Assembly (NCBI GenBank): GCA_007922305.1
Contig: ML677351.1
Coordinates: 17,203,119-17,267,118, forward strand
Direction: 5' to 3'
DNA: 64,000 nt
Source: Dermatemys mawii
Lineage: Eukaryota > Chordata > Testudines > Dermatemydidae
This document shows positions 22,546 through 33,969 of the stretch, piece by piece. Numbering within the stretch: position 1 is the stretch's first letter; each line of letters opens with the position of its first letter. The translations under genes and the position numbers were made by a program. Below the pieces are notes generated by a model. It was given only the letters and a program-made list of their open reading frames with translations, ran no database searches and was not told where the DNA came from.

Positions 22546-24742
22546 CTTGGTGTAATTTTAATTATTCAGATTTCATTTACATATAGCTAGTTGTCTACTT
22601 GTTTCCCATTTTAGTATTTACCTGCTAAAGTGGATGTTTTGTTCTCATATTTTTAATTATTTTATTATTAGTAGAATTTTGCTATAGAAATTTTCCATAG
22701 ACATTTTTTACATTTAAAACATTCATCCATGCTGAAAAAGCCCAAGTTCCCAATAAAATCCTTCTTGTAAGAACACCACAAACCTAACATCAAACTGATA
22801 AGCAAACAGACTGTGCTATATTTCCACCCAACATCGTTTCCAGTATACCACACTTCTACAAGTCAAGAAAGCTGAAATGCTTTGAACAGGTACACGATTA
22901 CAGTTTGAAGTCAACAAGATCTTTGATAAATTATTTAAGTGCATCTGAAAATCTCACCCATAGGTACCTAAATAGGTTTAGGAGCCTAACTTCAAATTAA
23001 TTTTGAAAACATTGGCTTTTGTGTGAACTGTAGCAGATTTCAACCTGACACTCCTCTCTCCGCACCACCCCCAACAATCATACACAAAAGTCCATCCTCA
23101 TGAAATTTCACATGCCATATTCCATCCTCTGGTAGAATTTTGGAAAATACATCAGAAAAGGAATTTTAGCATTATGATATTTAGAAATTTTCAAAATTAT
23201 TAATAAGGACCTTTTAAAAATTGTCCTTCACTTATCATAACTAGCTTGGTTTACAAATCACAATTTTTCCTTTTTTCCTCCCACTTTTCTTTCTTTTTTT
23301 TTTTTTTTATAACTTTGCCTTACTGAGGAATGCTTTTTGGTGGGTTTTTCTTTTGATGCAGGGAGGCACACTTTGGAATCTATATATCTATCTAGATATC
23401 ATGATATAAAAATACAAAGAGCTGGTGATGTGTGTCTGTACCCCACACTCAGGTAGGCAGGGAAGGGCTTACTAGTCATTCATTAGAGCCTGGGCTTATA
23501 GAGGGGCCACAGGAAAGTTGAGGAAGAGCTCCTGAGGGAAAGTACTGTCTTGCTCCATGCCAGTATGGACAATGGAACAGGAACAATGAGGAAGTCAGAA
23601 ACCTCCCCTCTTGCTTATGCAGGAAGTCTCTATTGCTTTACAAGACACTGTGTAAATTAAGGACTATTTTTTTTCTCCCGCGGTGGAAGGTAGGTAAGCC
23701 ATCCTTTTCTTTTTACCATTTTGTCTTTTTTTTTTCTTTTTTTTTTAAGGGGAGGGCAGAAGGGACCAGGCTGAAGAAGGCCTCAGATCCAACTCCCCTG
23801 GTACACTGAGCAAGAGCAGAAAAGTGCTTAGCACAGAGACATCTCTGCCTCAGAGACTGCATGCAATATGTTTTTCTTTGGGGGTGGGTGGTTGGTTGCC
23901 TGCCCTTATTTTCAGTTATTCCATAGGCCCCAATGCTGCCAAGCACATAAGCTTGTGTTAAATCTTGGGCACGTGCTTCAGCCCTCTGCAGAATAGAAAT
24001 ATGGTGGTGGGGTGTCCACGTCACACAAGATCTGAAGGGATTCAGGTGTCTAGGTCGGCCAATTGACTTTCCAAACTGCACCTGGGAGCAGGGATTCATT
24101 AGATGAAGCTCAGTTGGACAGGAACAGGCAGAGCCTACAAAAAGCGCAAGAGCTAAGAGCAGAAGGGGGCTGCAGGGAAGTGGTCTGCAAGCACTCCAAG
24201 AGAGGAGGGAGATGTGCGACGGGGTAAACTCAGAGAGGGGAGGAAAGCCAAAAGGTAAGAAAGACTCAGGGGAAAGACAGTAAGGTCCATAATGGAACAG
24301 GCCTTGGCTGCTGACTGGAGAGTTCCTGAGCTGGAACGCAGAGTAGAAGGTGGGTCCAGATTCCTGTACCAGCCACTGGAGAAGTGATGCAGACCAGGCA
24401 GTGAAGAGCAGACTGTCTGGGACAGTTTGAGCTGGAAGACTCATACCCTGCAAGGGAGGAGCATAATGATCTGACCAGAGGGCCAAGTCATGAAGATGAA
24501 GCTGCACCTCCTGGAGTGAGAGGGGCCAGAGGATGAGACAGGATGGATGAAGAGACCAGAAGAGGAGAGTGCAGCACCTACAAGGAGCTAACCAGAGTTC
24601 CCAGGAGGAGGTGCCACAAGCAGTGAGTGGACAGGGTAGCTTGCATATTAGGGCCACACAGCTGCTTTCAAGTGGATACAGAAAAAGTCAGATGGACTGA
24701 AAGTGAGTGATGGGGTAAGTGAGGAACTTCATGAAGCCCTCA
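22546..24742. other. Gene-free DNA with a purine-rich tract
   Basis: 22950-23010 has an AGGTACCTAAATAGG / AGGAGCCTAA fold-back remnant. Two T-rich runs lie at 23288-23309 and 23725-23748. From about 23750 to 24740 the plus strand is G/A-rich, which depletes stop codons on the minus strand and leaves a 314-codon minus frame (23713-24657). Its product has no recognised domain and ends in a Lys-rich stretch encoded by the T-run, so I treat it as a composition artefact. Confidence 0.45.
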
Positions 24743-24879
24743 TAGGGTGGCCAGATGTTCCAATATTATTGGGACCATTCGATAGTAGGGGCTTTGTCTT
24801 ATACATGCAACTATATCCTCACCACATCCCCCCTGCAAAAAGTGTCCTGTTTTTTCACACTTGCTATCTAGTCACCCTA
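24743..24879. mobile_element. hAT MITE, 137 bp, with perfect 8-bp TSD
   Basis: It begins TAGGGTGGCCAGATG and ends CTATCTAGTCACCCTA, which are terminal inverted repeats. The octamer AGCCCTCA flanks both sides exactly (24735-24742 and 24880-24887), the 8-bp target-site duplication of the hAT superfamily. The interior has GGGACCATTCGATAGTAGGGG and a TGTCCTGTTTTTTCACACTTG segment. I recognise this as a common turtle MITE. No coding sequence. Confidence 0.9.
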
Positions 24880-24887
24880 AGCCCTCA

Positions 24888-27065
24888 ACTGTTCCATTCC
24901 AGACTTTAAGATTTGACTTTATTTAAGAGGCAGTATTTCTGTACGGAAAATCACTACCATGTTTTCATACTCTGTACTCCACTGAAACACTTAACTGTTT
25001 GTAACAAATTTTGTTAAATTTCCCCCTTATTTTTTATCTAAGAGAACAGGCTCTTAACTGCTTAGGAGTTCATCTTCCCATGCTTCCAATTTCCTCACTT
25101 TAAGCCATAGACCTACAGCAGAAAATATTTTAATATGAAAAACTGAAGATTAAGGTCCTGATCTGGGATATCTGACATTCACTGGGAGTGTTTCCTGACT
25201 GATAGATTGGGACTTGTGACTTCAAATGGAAACTCAGTGGCAGGAACAAATGAACTCCCAAGCAAGAAAGAGCCTGTTCTTATGTAAATGTCTCTAGTAG
25301 CTAAAAAGCAAACAAGAGAAAGCAGAAATGGCATGATACAGACGCAGCACTGTCTCTAAGGAAAATGTTTTTCAGAGTTTTCCATGAGACTTCAATAGCT
25401 CTTTAAATACCTCATAGCAGTCACAGTGGTGCTTTGGAGATATTTCAGATTCATAAATGTGGGAGTAAATTTACCATAAAATTTGATTATCTCTGTCTCA
25501 CCACCAGGTATTTCAAAATGTCTGTTGTTCTAATGTGGCTAAAACTGAGCCTTTGAAATTTTCATCTGTTTCAGTCTAGAAGTATTGCTCTCTGAAGGCC
25601 TCTGCAAAATGAGTATTGCCTCAACCAAGATCCTGCAGGCAGACGTCTACTCTACAAACCTACGAACACAACCAGCACATTGTTAGAACCTCAACACAGA
25701 GGCTAAAAAATGCAATGTCCAGGCAGAATTAGTTGGGCTATCACCCCTATGGGCATTGCACTGGTGAGGCAGCAACCCAAAACTTGCATGGTAACTGTAG
25801 TGTGGGTAGACAACTTCAGAAATTGAGTCCCCAGGGCACTCAATCTGCAACCTTTAATGAGCATTAGCATTAATATAAGATTGTGTTTTTAAAAAGAAAG
25901 GGACGGGCGGAGGGGCTGGATGGAAAAAACAGACTAAGCAGAAAGATAGAGGATTCTATTGTATTATGTGAAGAGGTAATAATAATGATTTGGGGAAAGA
26001 AATGCAGTATTTTCTCCAAATTTTTCCTTCCTAGCTTAGAACCTGATTCCAAGAAGAGCTGAATATTTGCAGCTTCCCTGGGCTCAGCACCTGAGGATCA
26101 GAACTATTGGTATTTCACAATATTAAGGACTAATATTACCATACTCCATCCATTTAAAACCGTTACTCTTCCTTCAACAATTTTCGTCTCAGTCTTGGCT
26201 TCCTAGAAATGAAACTGTATCCTAATTTCTGATCAGGAAAAAATTCACAGAAAGATGAAGAGCCTCTAACCCACATACTTTCTTTTTTTTAATGAAGTGT
26301 GGTGTCTATTCTCCTTTATCCTGTGGTTGAAATTAGATGCTTTCAGATACCTTCTGATGTGCCACAGTAGTAATTGTATCTGGAAATAATGAATATGTTG
26401 AATGCTAATAAAAAGCAATCTACATTACAGCTTAAAATCATAAAGTGTGACCTGTGCACACAGGCAGTCAGAAATTAATTCTTATCATTGCTGCTTGCTT
26501 GGAAGTCACCTGGTGCTGAAATGATTCAATGCTGTCGAAATTCTATCATTAGAAGTATTGGTTTACAACTGATAGGACCCTGCCACACCCATAGAAACAC
26601 CCTCCAATGCAACAGAGGTTATGCTACTCATTACTAACTTAAAGAGTCCTTTCTATTACAGAAAAAGCTAATTTAATGATGATTTTGTGCAGGGATAGTG
26701 TATCTGTGGGTAACTAACTGCCAAAGCCTCATGTATTAATATATTTTTAAAAGTTTATCCAAGGCACCTATGCACTGGTATAGTTGCTAGCTTTTATAGT
26801 GCAGCACTAAAATATAGGCCCAAACCTACCCTTATTGAAATCAGTGTTGAACTGTCTGTTCCTATTAAATAAAAAATGTCTATCAACTTAAACAGCAGCA
26901 GAATATGGTTCTTTTTGTTATGCATGACAAGAAGAGCCATAAAGAGTTTGAAGCAGAGCAACATGACAATTTTGCAGTGGAAGGTCACACAAAGCTTGAC
27001 CTAGCTCAGGGTTTTATTGTGAACTTCAAACTCAGCTCCTATTCATCAAACGTTCACTAGTGGCA
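24888..27065. other. Gene-free AT-rich DNA
   Basis: No supportable gene, RNA or clear mobile element. 26440-26560 is repeat-free and of high complexity and could be conserved noncoding sequence, but nothing visible proves it. Confidence 0.45.
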
Positions 27066-27067
27066 TA

Positions 27068-27373
27068 CAGTAGACTCTCAATTATCCAGGATTGGGTTAA
27101 CCAGAAAGTGGATTAACCAGGATGTCAAAAAAAAAAAAAACGTGTAACTCACAGGGCCGGCTCTGGCTTTGTTGCTGCCCCAAGCACAAAAAAACCCACA
27201 ACCCACCAGGGCACAGGGCAGCCGGTGAACCAACATCCTCTCCCCCTGTGCAGGGTGGCTGGTGAACCAACCCTCCCCCAACCCCCATATTTCCTATGGA
27301 TGGTGATTATCCAGGATTTTATTAACCAGAAATAATTTTTTCCCTAGCATCCTGGATAATCAAGAGTCTACTG
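27068..27373. mobile_element. TcMar/pogo-like MITE copy 2 (opposite orientation)
   Basis: 306 bp with ends CAGTAGACTCTCAATTATCC and GGATAATCAAGAGTCTACTG, flanked by TA at 27066-27067 and 27374-27375. The interior reads as the reverse complement of the 15175-15494 copy: the GGTTAACCAGAAAGTGG block, the A-run, CCCCAAGCACAAAAAAAC and the CCATATTTCC(T)ATGGATGG block come in matching reversed order. No transposase. Confidence 0.9.
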
Positions 27374-27424
27374 TATGAGCCCTTTGAGGAAATCTAGATT
27401 GATTCAGTGACAGTGTCAAAACTA

Positions 27425-27640
27425 TGGAAAAGGAGACGTTACGTACCCGAATGGTAACTGGAGTTCTTCAAAATGTTTTGTGCCCAGGGATGTTCCACTT
27501 TAGGTGTGTGTATCCCTGTGGACATTTGATTGGAGATGTTTTTGTCAGGAGCATCTGTGCCTATGCCCTACACCTGCTCATGCTCCAGACCTACTAGGTG
27601 GACCTCTAAAATGCGGTGAGACCTTCCAGAAATTCAACAA
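27425..27640. repeat. Possible unclassified interspersed repeat
   Basis: GAATGGTAACTGGAGTTCTTC followed by GTGCCCAGGGATGTTCCAC and GTGTGTATCCCTGTGG resembles a repeat family I associate with turtle and bird genomes (GTAACTGG..GTTCTTCGAGATG). I cannot name the family or set its ends. Confidence 0.35.
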
Positions 27641-28050
27641 AGGAGACACAATAGGCCTTACATTTTCACAGGTACAGTAACAACACTATATCTGTGGTAT
27701 GGGAACTTTCTTTAAAGCTAGCGGGAAGTGTGTTTACACTTTGCACTGCATTTGCATCTGCATGCCATGTAGCAATCTGCACCCTTACAGTTTCATAAGA
27801 TGTATTCTTTCTGATTAGCACTTTGAAGTGTCTTAGGCAAACTGCACACCCTGACAGTGTCCTGTACAAATTTAGAATAAGATTATACTTTATTAGCTCT
27901 CTAGTATACCAAATGCATTTTTGGATGAACTACACTTGCAATTATTCTAGGGAGGATTCCAAAGCACATTATGTGGTGAGAAGCATTAATCTTAGTGTTT
28001 AACATGCTGTATAAGTATTAATTGCCTTTCAGTTTATATATACTGTAGGT

Positions 28051-28166
28051 CAGTGTTTCTCAACCTTTTTGATACCAGGGACTAGCTTGCTGTCTTCCTA
28101 AACTGTGTCAGGGAGATCTCAGGGACTGATGCCAGTCCAAGGACCAATCATTGAGAAACACCACTG
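28051..28166. mobile_element. hAT MITE, 116 bp
   Basis: CAGTGTTTCTCAACCTTTTTG at the left and CATTGAGAAACACCACTG at the right are inverted repeats. The interior GATACCAGGGACTAGCTTGC and CAGGGAGATCTCAGGGAC matches a common hAT MITE. The flanks CTGTAGGT and (overlapping the right end) CTGCAGAA agree at five of eight positions, a decayed TSD at best. Confidence 0.8.
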
Positions 28167-29027
28167 CAGAACATGGTGTGACACATTCCAGTTTAAGAGA
28201 AAACAACCAACCAGAAACAAAGTTTCATATGTCTTGTGCTGTAATGCATAATTACCCAAGCAAAGGATACAATCACTTTAAATCATGTTCAGTGGATTAG
28301 CTAGAGGCAGAATGTTAGGTCAGGTATGGGGCGGGCTTCCATAGCACTCTGTTATATCAGGAAATCACCAACTGAGCTCTTTCTTAGTTAAAGCTACATC
28401 CAGTGTCAGGACCAAGAAACACTGAAGTGGACTAACTATTATTTACTGAAGAAAGCCCCAGACTAGTAGTTACCTTTCTCTAGTTTCTGGACTGCATGCA
28501 TAATCTTGCTCCATCAAACTATACAGCACTGTGCCCCAGTGAGCAATTTAAACCTGCATCAGATTGCCTCCTCCCCTTTTTATACATCTCTGACTACCAA
28601 TTAAACCTTATGGGACATTAAGCCACTCACAGGTAGATTTGGATGTTTGCCTACCCACGTATTGCGTACCAGCCAACAGCTGGTTTACAAACAAGATTTC
28701 TTTCCAAACTCAACACTCATAAGAGAAATTTGTTAGTTAGCTAAAGCTTACTGAAGTCTTGTGCCACATAAAATTAAACTCACAAACAGAATAAAAACAT
28801 TTAATTCAGTGATTTTCAAACCAGTGACTTCCACTGACTTGTAAATTAATGTAATTAGGTTACAAGGAGCATTGATCTAAGCCAGTGGGATTTCTTGCAG
28901 GTGTGGAGAGCTGACTTTTTTACCCCCATGTTGTTCTACGTGGCAATCGCTTCCAGTGAATGGAAAGCTGGAGCGGCTGCTCCTCATGTGCTGAAACGCT
29001 TGTGACTTGAGATTCAGTAGAGAGAGG
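28167..29027. other. Gene-free DNA
   Basis: No supportable gene or repeat. Confidence 0.45.
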
Positions 29028-29275
29028 AAGGATGAGCTAGTGGTTAGGGTGCCAGCTGGGCACTTGGGGGACTTCGATTTGATTCCCTGCTCTGCTAGGT
29101 GTGTGCATGAAACAAAGTGTCTCTGCCTTAGTCCCAGTTTTATAGATGGGGAACTATCTATTAAATAACACGTCCCTACCTCACAGGGGTGTTGTGAAGC
29201 TAAATATGTTAAAGATGGAGTGGTGCTCAGATATTACAGCAATGGGGGCCATATAAGTGCCCCAAAGACAAATGC
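29028..29275 (+). repeat. MIR-type SINE, nearly full length
   Basis: The head GATGAGCTAGTGGTTAGGGTGCC is followed by GATTTGATTCCCTGCTCTGC (B-box region), a CTGCCTTAGTCCCAGTTTTATAGATGGGG core, CCTACCTCACAGGGGTGTTGTG, and a GGGGGCCATATAAGTGCC end. This is the MIR order on the plus strand. Confidence 0.85.
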
Positions 29276-30051
29276 CAGCTGCATTTATAACACAGTGAAA
29301 CAAAGGGTAACACTACTCCTCAAATGGCAACGAAAACTAAGCCTGTTTTGTGAAACATCAACAAGATCCTTTTGATCATGGTGGTAATGGAGAATCAGCA
29401 GTTAAGGCTCAGATGGCAAACCTGGGAAGATTCAGAAACCCAAGACTTCAATAAAGTGATTAAATAAATATCTCTGGCTACAATGCCACCACTGGACTCT
29501 GCACCAAACACATTTTTCACTGGTGGTTAATGATGAGATCCCCAAATTTTTCAATGGTATTAGAACTGCCTGTCCCATATTCTGTATCTGTCCTGTGACA
29601 TGCAGAGTTATTTGCAAATAGACAAGCTTGAGTATCAGCAATGCAAACATTTTGGTTCTCCTCACCATGAAGAGATGAATAGTACATACCCATCTGCACT
29701 GTTCAGATAACAAAAGAAAAAAGAATTGGGAGTAGGAGACATAATGTGTTAGGATGCAATCCGGGGTTCCATTGCTAAGGGCTCAGACCATAATGTATGT
29801 TTCTGATGCTTTGAAAAGCAAAATCATACTGAAAATTTATAACTCACTTGCACAGGATATCTGACAGATCTCAGAGTATATTGCTGCCTTCTGCCATAGC
29901 AACCAATATTCAGGAATAACAGCTATCCAGATTTTAAGGCTCACATTGTTTGAATTTTATTTGCAGGTTTCACTGCACACAATGACAGAAGACAATATGC
30001 AACTTTGACTTACACATTATGTTTTTCTCAAAAATGCAAACAGAGAGGAGA
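29276..30051. other. Gene-free DNA
   Basis: Overlapping minus-strand frames at 29432-29713 have no recognisable domain and no splice-like boundaries that I trust. Confidence 0.45.
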
Positions 30052-30290
30052 GAGGGTCTTTTTGGTTAGGACAGTAGCCTCAAGACTTGGAAAACCCAGG
30101 TTCAAATCTCTCCTCAGTCACAGACTTTCTGTATTACCTTCGGCATGTCACTTGCATCCATCTGTGCCTCTGTTCCCCATGTGTAAAATGGAGATAATGT
30201 TCCCTACCTCACTGGGATGTTATGAGGTTAATACATTAACAATAGTGAGGCACTGAGATGCTGTGGTAATGGGGACCATTAAAGGTACCA
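30052..30290 (+). repeat. MIR-type SINE, nearly full length
   Basis: GGTTAGGACAGTAGCCTCAAG, then AAAACCCAGGTTCAAATCTC, GTGCCTCTGTTCCCCATGTG and CTACCTCACTGGGATGTTATGAGG, ending GGGGACCATTAAAGGTACC. It has the same order as the copy at 29.0 kb but is more diverged. Confidence 0.82.
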
Positions 30291-31039
30291 TAGATAGAAG
30301 AAGTTGCTGCCTGATTTAAACCAAGTTGATGCTGTAATTAGTAGCATTTGAGGTCAGGCTCAGAAACAGTGGGAGATGTCCATGACGAGTCAGTTCTAAC
30401 ACAACCAGGTTGCTGTCAGAGTGCAGCAAAAATAAACTGAATGAATAAAAATGAATTTTCTTGCTTATCTCAGAGTTCTACACTTTGACACCTTCTTTAC
30501 AGCAAACTACAGGTAAAAAAGGCACAAAGAGTACAAATGCAGATACATTCAAGTATCTACATTGCAAGGAAATGGTGCCTCTTTTCAAGAGATCCATAAA
30601 GCAGAGAACGGCAGTTTTCCAGCAAAAAGTGATTCAAAACAGTTCTACACCAAGATAAATAAAGATTCTGCTCTTCATTCACTATCATTATCAGGGAACA
30701 ACTCAGATGGGCTTATAAGTGTTCTTAAGGGGCAATTTAGTCTAGGATACCATACTATTTTTCACAAATTCCTCTGACGTATTCACCCACTCAAAAGGAA
30801 ACATTCTTCAGTGGAACTCTCAGTAGTAATTTTTTTCAATAAAATATTTCTCTCTCTCTCTCTTTCAGATACTTACACCACCCCATTGTGATGATATCTG
30901 AGACCCTTTGTAGCATCACATCCACCACTGCACTGAAGAGATCTCTTCAAAGGGAGCTCTTTTTTAACACCAAAGAATTCTAAGGCGTTCTTCTCATTGA
31001 CATTCTAAAATGCACCTCTAAAACATTCTAAAATGTCGC
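30291..31039. other. Gene-free DNA with a TC microsatellite
   Basis: A (TC)8 run lies at 30849-30864, directly followed by TTTCAG. It looks like a splice acceptor, but no supportable exon follows. Confidence 0.5.
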
Positions 31040-31580
31040 ATGTTCTCAAAGAAGTGTATGTGTGCTATTACTTCAAGGTCCCTTTCAATTTTCTCCCACT
31101 CTACTTCAATCCCATTCATTCTTATTCATGAATTTATTTTGAAGCCAAATGTGTATTACTTTACACTTGTAGACATAAAATTTCATTTGCTCTCCCTGAG
31201 ACCACTTAAACAGCAGATCTAAATCCTGTTTGAATTTTACTTGCTGCTCAGTAGTGACCTCAATTTTCCAATTTTGTGGCATCAGCAAATTCAATTAGTT
31301 TATTCCCCACATCTAGGTCATTCAGGTAAATTGGAAATAACAGAGGTCAATATTGTAACCTCCACAGAACTTTCACTTAGTAATTCCTGCCAGTTGAACA
31401 TACCTCCTCTGTTTTCTATTGTTTAATTGGCTTTTATCCATTTTTATAAATTCTCTTGGCTACTTGAACTTCATACACTGAACATGGCAAGTAAAACTTT
31501 GTATGATTCAGAGCTGCCAAGAACTGTGCCTTATGAAAACTGAAATTCTCCTCATTGACTGTAGTTGTACTACGAAGGAA
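31040..31580 (-). mobile_element. L3/CR1-clade LINE fragment
   Basis: Read on the minus strand, the block preserves the RT-domain C-terminal part seen in L3. On the plus strand the CCACTTAAACAGCAGATCTAAATCC, CTGCTCAGTAGTGACC and TTTTGTGGCATCAGCAAATTC segments come in the expected reversed order. Many stops and indels are present. The right end, beyond about 31430, is vague. Confidence 0.65.
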
Positions 31581-32147
31581 AGGAAAACAAGAGGATTAGT
31601 CGTTTCTAAATTCATGCCAGCCATTTCCTTCCAGAGGGCACAAGTTCTGACAGTCTCTGACAATCCTGTGCTCTAGGGAGAAATTCCCCAAGATATAGTC
31701 AGCCCAAATCATACAACTGAGTATAAATAATTTATTTTTATAGATTGTCCCACACATGTTGGATTATAACAGAGCAATCAGGGAAAGAGAGCGAGAGAGA
31801 GAATTAAATTTTCTTTTCTCCTGAAACCAAACTTTTATATGTCTCAACATCTGGGTTTGTCTCAACTTAATTTTTTTAAAGCAAGAAAATTAATGAATTT
31901 TCTTTAGCTGTGAATGGAAGGATTGTGCATTATTTACCCTCCTCAAACAAAAAAAAGATTCAGTTCTCAAAAGTACATATAAATTACTTGGAAGAAGAAT
32001 GTCAAAGATTATCAGTCATGTTAAATGACAGCAAGACAAACAGTAAAACAGCAGAAAACATTCATATGGCTTTGGTTAATATTTCACACTTGGATATCTA
32101 TATTTTAAGTTCCTAAAACTATATTTAGATATCTAAATAAGTGGACT
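31581..32147. other. Gene-free AT-rich DNA
   Basis: Contains a GA-rich microsatellite at 31785-31802 (GAGAGCGAGAGAGAGA). No supportable gene. Confidence 0.45.
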
Positions 32148-32290
32148 GATATTCAGAGCTCCTGAGAAACCCACAAACCCCACTGAAATCAATTGGAGCT
32201 AAGGTGATCAGTACCTTTGAAAATCATGTTTTGGGGGCTATATATGAATTTAGGAGCTTAAATTTAGGTATCCAGTTATGAAAATTGACA
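32148..32290. repeat. Decayed fold-back MITE
   Basis: TGATATTCAGAGCTCC on the left and TACCTTTGAAAATCA on the right bracket CACTGAAATCAATTGGAGC, in the same style as the other CATTGACTTC elements. An adjoining AATTTAGGAGCTTAAATTTAGGTATCC stretch is a related sub-family often found next to them. Confidence 0.45.
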
Positions 32291-33014
32291 CATCTCTAAA
32301 CAGAGAAACAATTATATAAGAATAATTTAAACACATTTTCAGACAATATACAAGTACATTACATGTATTCCCTATAAAACCAAATCAGCCACATTATTTT
32401 ATTAAACTAAATCTTCATTGGAAAGAACAAGAGACAGTAAATTGACCTTCAAAATATAAATAGTTTACAGACAGACTGATTTAAAATAGCTAATGTTCCT
32501 CTTCTGGTAGAGGTGCTGGTTGCTATTTTCCTTTCTATTTCAGTAGGAATGTAAGGCAACATGGAGTTATACATGCTGAGGCAGCAGCAATTCCTCCTTT
32601 TTGTCATTGAATATCCAAGTGACAAGTGTTACTCTTCTTAGACTGGGCTACCTTGACAACTAACAGGCACATTAACAAAAAAACCCACTTTCTTTAAAGG
32701 TCCACCAATGTTCATTAGAGACGAATTCTCTGCTCTGTAAATGGTATTCTATGCAATATACACTGCAGTCCCTGGGAGTTAGGCAGAAGTGTTCAAGTGT
32801 GGAATTTTGTCCTCACTGAATATCCACAAACATGGCACCATATTATTATTCTTAGAAGGATTTAAAGGCCTGGCACCATGATATCTGGACTCATCTCTTG
32901 TTATGGAAACATTTGAATTCCCCTGACAATCTATTCATTAAAAGCCGGACCTAGCAAGGTGAGGTATATCCTCAAAGAGAGGGCTCGGTAGCTTGCAGAG
33001 TCAGCACTGAAAAC
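32291..33014. other. Gene-free DNA
   Basis: No supportable gene or repeat. Confidence 0.45.
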
Positions 33015-33025
33015 ATTTAAAGTGT

Positions 33026-33134
33026 CAAAGAGTCCTGTGGCACCTTAAAGACTAACTAAAGTTAGTTAGTCTTTAAAGTGCCACAGGACTTTTTGTCACT
33101 TCTGCAATTCCAGACTAACACGGCTACCTCTCTG
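33026..33134. mobile_element. Inverted-dimer turtle SINE with 11-bp TSD
   Basis: A short sense segment (AGTCCTGTGGCACCTTAAAG..ACTAACTAAA, 33031-33060) is joined without spacer to an antisense segment (33061-33134) that runs back to the intact SINE head, seen as AACACGGCTACCTCTCTG. The two 30-bp arms match at 28 positions. ATTTAAAGTGT occurs exactly at 33015-33025 and 33135-33145, so the composite went in as one unit with an 11-bp target-site duplication. The organisation is the same as at 8.7-9.2 kb but shorter. Confidence 0.9.
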
Positions 33135-33145
33135 ATTTAAAGTGT

Positions 33146-33965
33146 GTCACCCAGGGCACATAATACTGATGGGATGGACATTAAATTTCAAATCCAGGCT
33201 GCTTGTCATGTCAAGTTAGCAATCTATATCAGACGGATGCTTACTTTCATTACCTAGTCTGTACGCTGGTGTATATAAAAGAGACTACTCATAAGGTCTT
33301 ATTCAATAGTCCTGGAGGTAACCAAATTTCTCATCATACCACTGAATCAGTTTTCTTCTCCTGGTAGGTTTCCCCACTATCCCTTGCCATTTACGGCCAC
33401 ATGAAATGTAATATATGAGTGACATCCACTACAACAAGTGTAGAAAAATCACTTAAAATGGTGTTACTTCTATTCAGGACGTCCATTTTATAAATAGTAC
33501 CTGCACACTAAATCACACACTCTCTTTCCTCCAGTATTAAATGAGCTCAGCCAGGTGACAAAGAAATTCAGCTCCAGTTTATCTGAACTTCAGTAATGCA
33601 AATACCTTCTCCTGCTTGTTTAGTCTCCAAATACTTTTAGAATGCATAACTATTTGCAAGATGCCCTATGCATATCTGAAACCTTTTCAATTTACAGTTG
33701 CAAAGTTCACTGCATCCCAAAGGGCTTCATATGTAACAAGAAATTGTTTGACTATGTGAAAACAAGCAACAAGTGTTGGCATTTGGAAACAGTGAAGTAA
33801 AGACGTTTTCTTCATTTTTATGCAGGACATTGGCCAATGGTTTGACTTTAACCCAAAGGTTGGGAAACTCGGTCTATAGCTAAAAGAGAACAGTAGAAAA
33901 TAAATGTTGACTGTGTTGTTGGTTTTTTTAAAAAAAATCATCACTCTTAGATGGTATTATTTATA
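33146..33965. other. Gene-free DNA
   Basis: No supportable gene. The 85-codon minus frame at 33687-33944 shows no known family features. Confidence 0.45.
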
Positions 33966-33969
33966 ATTC

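Noticed and set aside
30849..30867. TC run followed by TTTCAG as a splice acceptor
   Set aside because: The microsatellite makes a perfect-looking pyrimidine tract, but nothing after it looks like an exon.
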